A stretch of 12,776 nt of DNA, taken from assembly GCA_030841195.1 (NCBI GenBank), contig JAVEDA010000110.1, forward strand, positions 1 to 12,776. Reading direction: 5' to 3'. Every line of letters starts with the position of its first letter. The stretch's first letter is position 1. Under the pieces are notes generated by a model, which was not told the origin of the DNA, did not search any database, and saw nothing but the letters and a program-made list of their open reading frames with translations. Positions 6,538 to 12,776 of this stretch are shown here, in pieces. This DNA comes from Actinomycetota bacterium. GTDB taxonomy: Bacteria; Actinomycetota; Actinomycetes; JACCUZ01. The position numbers and the translations under genes were made by a program.

Positions 6538-8505
6538 TCATTTCCGGGGGGCGCCCAGCCGGCGCAGGGCGCCGACGGCCACCTCGTGGTCGGTGGTGAA
6601 CCAGAACGGCGGCAGCGAGGTGCGCAGGAACCCGGCGTACCGCGCGGTCGCGAGCCGGGAGTCGAGCACCGCGACCACGCCGCGGTCACCGGTCCCCCGG
6701 ATCAGCCGGCCGGCACCCTGGGCCAGCCGCAGCGCCGCGTGCGAGGCGGACACGGTCATGAAGCCGTTGCCGCCGGCGTCGGCGACGGCCTGGGCGCGGG
6801 CCGACATCAGCGGGTCGTCCGGCCGCGGGAAGGGGATCCGGTCGATCACCACCAGCCGGCAGGCGTCGCCGGGCACGTCGACCCCCTGCCACAGCGAGAG
6901 GGTGCCGAACAGACACGTCGGCTGGTCGGCCGCGAACGCCGTCACCAGCGCCGCTGTGCGCTCCTCCCCCTGGCACAGCACCGGGACGTCCAGCCGCTCG
7001 CGCATCTCGGCTGCGGCGGCCTCGGCAGCGCGCATCGACGAGAACAGCCCCAGGGTGCGGCCGCCGGCCGCCTCGACCAGCGTCGCCAGCTCGTCCATCG
7101 CCGCGGGCGAGGCGCCGTCGCGGCCCGGCGGGGGCAACCTGCGGGCGACGTACAGGATGCCCTGGCTCGGGTAGTCGAACGGCGAGCCGACGTCGAGCCC
7201 GGTCCACTCCGGGGCGTCGTCGCCGGTGAGCCCCACCTGGCGGGCCACCGGCTCGAACGACCCGCCGAGCTCCAGGGTGGCGCTGGTGAGCACCACCGAG
7301 CGCTCGCCGAACAGCGCCTCGCGCAGCAGCCCGTTGACCGACAGCGGCGCGACCTTGAGCACCGACCCGCGACGAGCGTCGTGCGAGACCCACGACACGT
7401 CGTACGGCGAGTGGGCCGCGACCCGTTCCGCCGTCTCGTGCACCGCCTCGACCATCGCCACCGCGACCTTGCGCGCACCGTCGTCGGCCTGCTTGGCCCG
7501 ACCGATCTCGGAAATCACGTCCCGGGCCGCGTCGCGGACCAGGGCCATCGAGGTGGCCACCTGCTCGGGCAGCTCGACGATCCGGCCCTCCGGCAGCGTG
7601 GCCAGTGCCGCCTCCAGCGCCCTCGCGGCGTCGGTGAGATCCTCCGTCCCGTCCACGATCCGCCGCGCCCGGGCCGCGGCCCGCTCCACCATCGGCGCCG
7701 TCAGCTCGTCGGTCGCGACCCCGGTGACCCGGTCGACCAGCTCGTGCGCCTCGTCGACGACCACGGCGTCGTGCTCGGGCAGCACCGCGAAGCTCTCCAG
7801 CGCGTCGATCGCCAGCAGCGCGTGGTTGGTGACCACGATCTCGACCTCCGCCGCCCGGTTGCGGGCCAGCTCGGCGAAGCACTCCTCGCCGAAGGGGCAC
7901 TTCGCGGCGCCCAGGCACTCGCGGGCGGTGACGCTGACCTGCCGCCAGGCGCGGTCGTTGACGCCGGGGTCGAGCTCGTCCCGGTCGCCGGTCTCGGTCT
8001 CCTCCGCCCAGCCGCGCAGCCGCACCACGTCCCGGCCCAGCGCCGTCGTGGGCGACGGGTCGAACAGCGCGTCGCCGTCGTCGTCGGGCATCCCACCCAG
8101 CACCTTGTTGCGGCACACGTAGTTGGACCGGCCCTTGAGGATCGCGTACGTCGGTCGCCGGCCCAGCAGCGGCTCGACCGCGTCGACCAGGGCCGGCAGG
8201 TCGCGGTCGACCACCTGGTTCTGCAGCGCGATCGTCGCGGTGGCCACCACCACGGTGTCGCCGTGCAGCAGCGCCGGCACCAGGTAGGCCAGCGACTTGC
8301 CGGTGCCGGTGCCGGCCTGGACGAGCAGGTGGCTGCCGTCGGTCATCGCGGCGGCCACCGCCTCGGCCATCTGGACCTGGCCGGGCCGCTCGCTGCCACC
8401 GACCCCGGCCACCGCGGCCGCCAGCAGCTCGCGCACGCCCGGGGCCGACGGGGCCACTGGGGCCGCTGGGGCCTCGATGGGATCGTCGGATCGGGCGGCG
8501 GTCAC
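6538..8505 (-). CDS. dinG: DinG-family iron-sulfur ATP-dependent DNA helicase
   Basis: This 655-residue superfamily 2, XPD-like helicase would unwind DNA 5' to 3' during repair or replication stress. A Q-motif-like ERPGQVQM (39-46) precedes Walker A AGTGTGKS (64-71, Lys70). Four cysteines placed as in the Fe-S domain follow: Cys131 (NYVCRNKV), Cys197, Cys203 and Cys209 (ECLGAAKCPFGEECF). The DEAH box is at 251-254 (VVVDEAHEL). The C-terminal half has LGLFSSMRAAE, SLWQGVDVPG, VVIDRIPFPRPDDP and motif VI QGAGRLIRG (about 593-601), the typical actinobacterial DinG set. There is no N-terminal exonuclease domain, unlike Firmicute DinG. The start is GTG without a Shine-Dalgarno sequence but with a TAnnnT box 6 nt upstream, suggesting a leaderless transcript. 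It lies 61 bp downstream of the GGDEF-EAL gene. DinG is SOS-regulated in E. coli, but I see no actinobacterial LexA box (CGAAC-N4-GTTCG type) here. Confidence 0.95.
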   Translation of the reverse strand: MTAARSDDPIEAPAAPVAPSAPGVRELLAAAVAGVGGSERPGQVQMAEAVAAAMTDGSHLLVQAGTGTGKSLAYLVPALLHGDTVVVATATIALQNQVVDRDLPALVDAVEPLLGRRPTYAILKGRSNYVCRNKVLGGMPDDDGDALFDPSPTTALGRDVVRLRGWAEETETGDRDELDPGVNDRAWRQVSVTARECLGAAKCPFGEECFAELARNRAAEVEIVVTNHALLAIDALESFAVLPEHDAVVVDEAHELVDRVTGVATDELTAPMVERAAARARRIVDGTEDLTDAARALEAALATLPEGRIVELPEQVATSMALVRDAARDVISEIGRAKQADDGARKVAVAMVEAVHETAERVAAHSPYDVSWVSHDARRGSVLKVAPLSVNGLLREALFGERSVVLTSATLELGGSFEPVARQVGLTGDDAPEWTGLDVGSPFDYPSQGILYVARRLPPPGRDGASPAAMDELATLVEAAGGRTLGLFSSMRAAEAAAAEMRERLDVPVLCQGEERTAALVTAFAADQPTCLFGTLSLWQGVDVPGDACRLVVIDRIPFPRPDDPLMSARAQAVADAGGNGFMTVSASHAALRLAQGAGRLIRGTGDRGVVAVLDSRLATARYAGFLRTSLPPFWFTTDHEVAVGALRRLGAPRK

Positions 8506-8511
8506 CGATCG

Positions 8512-8529
8512 AGGCTAGTGCCGGGCACT
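8512..8529 (-). promoter_or_regulatory. Candidate leaderless -10 box of dinG overlapping a small palindrome
   Basis: On the minus strand TAGCCT (complement of 8512-8517) fits TAnnnT and ends 6 nt before the GTG start, so the transcript would start at the start codon. Directly upstream, sharing one base, is a perfect 13-nt palindrome AGTGCCGGGCACT (8517-8529, 6-bp arms around one G). It occupies the spacer between -10 and -35, where a repressor could act. No clear -35 hexamer is seen. Confidence 0.35.
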
Positions 8530-8566
8530 GTCACCCGGCGTACGCACCTGTTGACAAACGTCCCCG

Positions 8567-11233
8567 TCAGACCGGCACGCGCAGGCGGGACTGCTCCTCG
8601 AGCAACGCGTCGATGTCCTCCGGCGGGAGCGGCCGGGAGAACAGGTAGCCCTGGCCGAAGATGCAGCCCATCGCGGTCAGGGCCTCGCACTGGGCAGTGG
8701 TCTCGATGCCCTCGGCGACCGTGTCCAGCCGCAGCGACTCGCCGAGGCGGACGATCGTCTGCACCAGCTCGCCCTTGCCGCTGTCGTTCCCGAGGTGCTG
8801 CACGAAGGACTTGTCGATCTTGAGGATGTCGACCGGGAAGCGGGACAGGTAGGACAGCGACGAGTAGCCGGTGCCGAAGTCGTCGACCGCGACCTTGAGG
8901 CCCAGGGTCTTCATCCGCCGGAGCAGCTCCACGACCTCGTCGGTGCGCTCCATCAGCACGCTCTCGGTCATCTCCAGGGTGAGGGCCGCCCCGGGCAGCC
9001 CGGTGCTCGACAGGATGTCGCGCACCTGGCGGGGCAGGGTCGCGTCGAACTGGCGGGCCGAGACGTTGACCGCCATCTTGAAGTGCCCGCCCGGCCCCGC
9101 GTGCTTCTGCCACCGGGCGCCCTGCCTGCAACTCTCCTCCAGGGCCCAGCGGCCGATCTCGCCCACCAACCCGGTCTCCTCGGCCAGGTCGATGAAGTCG
9201 GCCGGCGAGATGATGCCGCGCTCGTGGTGCTTCCAGCGGACCAGCGCCTCGACCCCGATCACCGTGCGGCTGCTGAGCTCGACCACCGGTTGGTAGTACA
9301 TGACCAAGTCGCCGCGGGTGACGGCCTGGCGCAGGTCCGACTCGGCCTTCATCCGGGCCAGCAGCGCGTCGTGCATCTGCGCCTCGAACCGCACGAAGGA
9401 CTGGTCCCGCCGGCTCTTCGCGCGGTACATCGCGAGGTCGGCGTTGCGCAGCAGCTGGTCGGCGGTCTCCTCACCGGTGTCGCTGATCGCGATGCCCGTG
9501 GAGGCGCCCAGGGCCAGCTCACGGCCGTCCAGGACGAACGGCGCGGACAGGGCCCGCCGGACCCGCTCGGCGGCCCAGATGGCGCCTTCCTCGGCGTCCG
9601 GGCCGGTGACCAGGATGGCGAACTCGTCCCCGCCGAGGCGAGCCACCAGGTCGCCTGGCCGGACCGAGTTGGTGAGCCGCTTGGCCACGATGCCCAGCAG
9701 CTCGTCACCGACGTGGTGGCCCTGCGCGTCGTTGACCGCCTTGAAGCCGTCCAGGTCCAGGAAGAGCACGCCGACCTCGGCGCGGGCCAGCGCCACCTTC
9801 AGCGCGGTCTCGACCTTCGAGCGGAACAACGACCGGTTCGCGAGCCCGGTCAGCCCGTCAGAGTAGGCCTGCAGGGTCAGCTGCTCCTCGAGCCGGCGAC
9901 GCTCGGAGATGTCGCGGGTGTTGAGCACCAGCCCGCGGATGTCGGGGTCGTGCACCAGCGAGGTCACCGTCGTCTCGGTGTCGCACCACGCGCCGGACTT
10001 GGTCCAGATCGGGAAGTCGAGGGTGATCGGGCGGCCCGGGCTGCGGGCAGCCGTGGCCAGCGCCGCGTCCAACCGGCGGCCGTCGCCGGGGCGCAGGAGG
10101 GCGGTGAACCGGGTGCCGACCAGCAGCTTGGGGTCGTGGCCGAGGATCGGCATGATCGACGGGGTGAGGTACCGGACGACGCCGCGCACGTCGACCACGG
10201 TGATCACGTCGGAGGAGTTCTGCACCAGCGACCGGAACCACTTCTCCCGGGTGCCGATGGTGATGGTGCGCTTGAGCACCAGCTCGTCCAGCGTGCGCTC
10301 GGTGCCCAGCGTGTCCAGCCGGGCCAGCACCCCGCCGGTCACCACGGTCGCCGTGAGCAGCACAGCCGCCGCCAACGTGACCCCCGACAGCTGGTGGTCG
10401 AAGACCGTGGACCCGAGCAGCACCGCGGCGGCCGCGGACAGCGGAGCCAGCGGGGCCAGGACAGCTACCCGCTCCCGCCAGTGGGTCTCCGGGTCCGACT
10501 CGGCGCCGTCGCCGGGCAGCCAGGCGCCCACGGTCCAGAGCATCACAGCGAGCGCCAGCATGCCCTCGCAGCGCGTCTCCAGGACGCCCGCCTGAGCCAT
10601 CAGGTCCGACATGGCCAGCACGATCGCGCCCAGGGTCATCGCCACGCACGGAGCCACCGCCAGGCCGCCCTCGTGTCGCGATCGGGCCAGCACGGCCACC
10701 GCGATGGTGGCCAGCAGCACGTCGGCAACCGGGTGCAGGACGATGCCCACGCTGCCGAAGGCCCGCCCACCGTCGGGCAGCACCAGCTGGGCGGCGGGGA
10801 TCACGAACGCGAAGCCCGCGGCGGCAGCGTCGGTCACCAGCCGGACCAGGCCGCGCCGGGTGAGGTGCGGGCTCGGGAGCAGCCAGAGGGCCAGGCCGAC
10901 GACGCCGGTGACCACCAGGTGCATCCCGACCGCCCGGGCCGAGTTGACGGGCGGCTCGACGAGGACCGCCCAGACGCCCTGGCCGGCGACGGTGCCGGCC
11001 ATCAGCAGCCACGGGAGCCGGGCCCGGCCGTTCACCGCGAGCGCCTGGCGCAGCAGCGACACGAGACCGAGGGCCGCGGCGACCGCGAGGGCCGTCTCGG
11101 CCACGCCGTCGGCCCACGTCCCCCGACCCAGAACCGCCAGCATGAAGACCGCGACCAGCGCGGCCGTGAGCACGGCCAGCAGGGCGAGGACAGGGGCGGG
11201 CACAGCCAAGCGCCCCCACGACGTGCTCGGCAT
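8567..11233 (-). CDS. Membrane-bound PAS-GGDEF-EAL protein (bifunctional cyclic-di-GMP enzyme)
   Basis: This 888-residue membrane protein is predicted to make and break cyclic di-GMP. Residues 1-310 hold about ten hydrophobic segments (for example VLALLAVLTAALVAVFML and VTLAAAVLLTATVVTGGVL), a sensor region I cannot place in a named MASE or MHYT family. A PAS domain follows (about 330-445, NSSDVITVVDVRGVVRYLTP). The cyclase domain has FLDLDGFKAVND, an intact GGDEF (534-538) and an inhibitory-site RxxD (RPGD, 525-528) at the canonical five-residue spacing. The phosphodiesterase domain has intact EAL (662-664), NVSARQF, LEMTES, DDFGTGYSS, DILKIDKSF, AEGIET and GQGYLFSRPL. Both halves look catalytically competent, so net output probably depends on the sensor and PAS domains. 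The ATG is preceded by only a weak AAGAGA site. It lies 75 bp downstream of hflX and 61 bp upstream of dinG. Any link to either function is unproven. Confidence 0.94.
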   Translation of the reverse strand: MPSTSWGRLAVPAPVLALLAVLTAALVAVFMLAVLGRGTWADGVAETALAVAAALGLVSLLRQALAVNGRARLPWLLMAGTVAGQGVWAVLVEPPVNSARAVGMHLVVTGVVGLALWLLPSPHLTRRGLVRLVTDAAAAGFAFVIPAAQLVLPDGGRAFGSVGIVLHPVADVLLATIAVAVLARSRHEGGLAVAPCVAMTLGAIVLAMSDLMAQAGVLETRCEGMLALAVMLWTVGAWLPGDGAESDPETHWRERVAVLAPLAPLSAAAAVLLGSTVFDHQLSGVTLAAAVLLTATVVTGGVLARLDTLGTERTLDELVLKRTITIGTREKWFRSLVQNSSDVITVVDVRGVVRYLTPSIMPILGHDPKLLVGTRFTALLRPGDGRRLDAALATAARSPGRPITLDFPIWTKSGAWCDTETTVTSLVHDPDIRGLVLNTRDISERRRLEEQLTLQAYSDGLTGLANRSLFRSKVETALKVALARAEVGVLFLDLDGFKAVNDAQGHHVGDELLGIVAKRLTNSVRPGDLVARLGGDEFAILVTGPDAEEGAIWAAERVRRALSAPFVLDGRELALGASTGIAISDTGEETADQLLRNADLAMYRAKSRRDQSFVRFEAQMHDALLARMKAESDLRQAVTRGDLVMYYQPVVELSSRTVIGVEALVRWKHHERGIISPADFIDLAEETGLVGEIGRWALEESCRQGARWQKHAGPGGHFKMAVNVSARQFDATLPRQVRDILSSTGLPGAALTLEMTESVLMERTDEVVELLRRMKTLGLKVAVDDFGTGYSSLSYLSRFPVDILKIDKSFVQHLGNDSGKGELVQTIVRLGESLRLDTVAEGIETTAQCEALTAMGCIFGQGYLFSRPLPPEDIDALLEEQSRLRVPV

Positions 11234-11259
11234 GCTGATCTCTTCGTCAGTCGCGCGGT

Positions 11260-11316
11260 CCGGGTGAACCTGGGCGTAGGAGAAACTTTGCCCGGTTCGT
11301 CACCGGATTCACCCGG
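11260..11316. repeat. Inverted repeat spanning the hflX to GGDEF-EAL intergenic region
   Basis: CCGGGTGAA (11260-11268) and TTCACCCGG (11308-11316) are perfect 9-bp inverted arms separated by 39 nt. The right arm covers the hflX stop codon. Between them is a smaller hairpin, CCGGT (11292-11296) with ACCGG (11302-11306), followed on the minus strand by a short GTTTCT stretch. It may be a weak terminator or attenuator between the two genes, or a paired binding site. The evidence is symmetry only. Confidence 0.35.
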
Positions 11317-12766
11317 TCGGCGCAGCGCTTCCGGCGTACGGCGCGAGCTCGGCGGCCAGCGCCGGAGTGACGAGGGCGCGCACCCAGGTGCCGTCGGCCC
11401 GGTGCTCCTGCTCGAGCAGCTCGCCGTCGTCGTGCAGCCGGGACACCAGGTCGCCCCGGTCGTAGGGCAGCAGGACGTCCACCGCCACCGACGGGCGGGG
11501 CAGCTCGCGGGCGATCAGCAGCTCCAGCTCCGGCAGGCCCAGCCCGGTCCGGGCCGAGACCACGACGCTGTGCTTCTCCTGCCGGCGCAGCCGGTCGAGC
11601 ACCAGCGGATCGGCCTGGTCGGCCTTGTTGATCACCACGAGCTCGGGCACCTTCTGGGCGTCGACCTCGGCGAGCACCGCGCGGACGGCAGCGAGCTGGG
11701 CCTCGGGGTCGGCGTCCGACCCGTCGACCACGTGCAGGATCAAGTCGGCCTCGGCGACCTCCTCCAGGGTGGACCGGAACGCCTCGACCAGCTGGGTCGG
11801 CAGGTGCCGGACGAAGCCGACCGTGTCGGCCAGCGTGTAGGTCCGGCCGTCCGGCGTCTCAGCCCGGCGCACCGTCGGGTCGAGGGTGGCGAACAACGCG
11901 TTCTCGACCAGCACGCCGGCTCCGGTGAGCCGGTTGAGCAGCGAGGACTTGCCGGCGTTGGTGTAGCCCGCGATCGCCACGGACGGCACCTCATGGCGAC
12001 GGCGTTCCTGCCGCTTCGTGTCCCGCGACGTCTTCATCTCCCGGATCTCGCGGCGCAGCTTGGCCATCTTGGTGCGGATCCGGCGACGGTCGGTCTCGAT
12101 CTTGGTCTCGCCGGGGCCGCGGGTGCCTACCCCGCCGGCCGAGCCGCCTGCGCCGCCGGCCTGCCGGGACATCGACTCGCCCCAGCCGCGCAGCCTCGGC
12201 AGCATGTACTCCATCTGTGCCAGCGAGACCTGCGCCTTGCCCTCGCGGCTGCTGGCGTGCTGGGCGAAGATGTCCAGGATCAGGGCCGTCCGGTCGATCA
12301 CCTTGACCTTGACCACGGCCTCGAGCTGGCTGAGCTGACCGGGCGTGAGCTCGCCGTCGGCGATCACCGTGTCGGCCCCGGTGGCGACCACGATGTCGCG
12401 CAGCTCCTTGGCCTTGCCCGACCCTACGAAGGTGGCGGCATCTGGCTTGTCCCGGCGCTGGATCAGGCCCTCGAGCACCAGCGAGCCGGCCGTCTCGGCC
12501 AGTGCGGCCAGCTCGGCCAGGGAGTTCTCCGCGTCCCGCGACGAGCCCTCGGTCCAGACGCCGATCAGCACCACCCGCTCCAGCCGGAGCTGGCGGTACT
12601 CGACCTCGGTGACGTCCTCGAGCTCGGTGGACAGGCCGGCGACCCGCCGCAGCGCCTGCCGGTCGGCCAGGTCGTACTGGTCCCCGTCGGGCCGCTCGCC
12701 GTCGTGGTCGCGAGGATCCAGGTCGTACGCCGGGGGCGTGGCCGAGTCGTTCGGCTCGTCCGGCAC
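11309..12766 (-). CDS. hflX: HflX ribosome-associated GTPase (start uncertain, near window edge)
   Basis: HflX is a cytoplasmic GTPase that binds the large ribosomal subunit and splits stalled or stressed ribosomes. The N-terminal HflX domain (about 60-240) contains TFVGSGKAKEL, the segment FAQHASSREGKAQVSLAQMEY and the family signature GVGTRGPGETKIETDRR. A basic coiled segment (about 232-260) leads into the G domain: G1 GYTNAGKSS (267-275, Lys273), G3 DTVGF from Asp314, G4 NKAD from Asn380 and G5 VSART near 402. A C-terminal domain follows (LPYDRGDLVSRLHDDG). The first approximately 50 residues are acidic and low in complexity. The GTG at 12766 lacks a ribosome binding site in the 10 bases visible upstream, so the true start may lie outside the window. 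In several actinobacteria hflX lies near lexA and nrdR (from memory); neither is seen here. Family confidence is very high. Confidence 0.95.
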   Translation of the reverse strand: MPDEPNDSATPPAYDLDPRDHDGERPDGDQYDLADRQALRRVAGLSTELEDVTEVEYRQLRLERVVLIGVWTEGSSRDAENSLAELAALAETAGSLVLEGLIQRRDKPDAATFVGSGKAKELRDIVVATGADTVIADGELTPGQLSQLEAVVKVKVIDRTALILDIFAQHASSREGKAQVSLAQMEYMLPRLRGWGESMSRQAGGAGGSAGGVGTRGPGETKIETDRRRIRTKMAKLRREIREMKTSRDTKRQERRRHEVPSVAIAGYTNAGKSSLLNRLTGAGVLVENALFATLDPTVRRAETPDGRTYTLADTVGFVRHLPTQLVEAFRSTLEEVAEADLILHVVDGSDADPEAQLAAVRAVLAEVDAQKVPELVVINKADQADPLVLDRLRRQEKHSVVVSARTGLGLPELELLIARELPRPSVAVDVLLPYDRGDLVSRLHDDGELLEQEHRADGTWVRALVTPALAAELAPYAGSAAPTG

Positions 12767-12776
12767 GAGGCGGAGG

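Noticed and set aside
4583..7174. 863-codon plus-strand open frame
   Set aside because: It lies antisense to the nuclease and dinG genes, is very rich in Arg, Gly and Ala, lacks domains, and crosses a gene boundary and promoter region. Long antisense frames are expected at this GC content.
8511..8566. LexA (SOS) box upstream of dinG
   Set aside because: No CGAAC-N4-GTTCG-type sequence is present. The nearby TTTGTCAACAG stretch is not a convincing match.
6493..8823. 776-codon plus-strand open frame
   Set aside because: It is antisense to dinG, which has a full set of helicase motifs. The Arg/His/Gln-rich translation shows no recognisable domain.
11309..12776. Mobile element, CRISPR array, tRNA or rRNA in this end or elsewhere in the window
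   Set aside because: I saw no transposase motifs, regularly spaced repeats, tRNA cloverleaf pattern or conserved rRNA segments on either strand anywhere in the window.

Overview
The window is very GC-rich, with a strong G/C preference at third codon positions, GTG and TTG starts and TAnnnT-type -10 boxes. Together with the actinobacterial style of the HflX, DinG and ligase proteins, this points to a high-GC actinobacterium. A Nocardioidaceae-like organism is my best guess, but that is inference from protein style and not a database result. Nothing here looks like a prophage, transposon, CRISPR array or rRNA/tRNA locus. It reads as ordinary chromosome.

Layout, left to right. The C-terminal end of an unidentified plus-strand gene (to 64) converges on a stand-alone ATP-dependent DNA ligase (70-1041, minus). 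A short divergent spacer separates the ligase from a secreted SH3b plus M15-like zinc peptidase (1119-1994, plus). This gene runs tail to tail, with overlap, into the decayed remains of a small membrane-protein gene (1981-2441, minus), which lies just downstream of an intact MmcQ/YjbR-family gene (2460-2834, minus). A perfect 15-bp hairpin (2890-2928) then ends a large secreted ExeM/NucH-type nuclease gene (2942-6343, minus). Upstream come a DinG-type iron-sulfur helicase (6538-8505, minus), a membrane PAS-GGDEF-EAL cyclic-di-GMP enzyme (8567-11233, minus) and the ribosome-associated GTPase HflX (11309-12766, minus; start close to the window edge).

From 2942 to the right end all four genes run on the minus strand in the order hflX, GGDEF-EAL, dinG, nuclease. 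The gaps are 75, 61 and 194 bp. dinG and the nuclease gene appear to have their own promoters, so this is a co-directional cluster more than one strict operon. Three gene products act on DNA (ligase, DinG, secreted nuclease), but only the ligase and DinG are intracellular repair factors. The nuclease would digest extracellular DNA for nutrients or matrix turnover.

I do not see a clear undescribed multi-gene system. The items most worth a second look are the recently broken membrane gene, the multi-domain secreted nuclease with its AT-rich upstream region, the unclassified approximately ten-helix sensor on the c-di-GMP enzyme, and the apparent leaderless promoters of the ligase and dinG.
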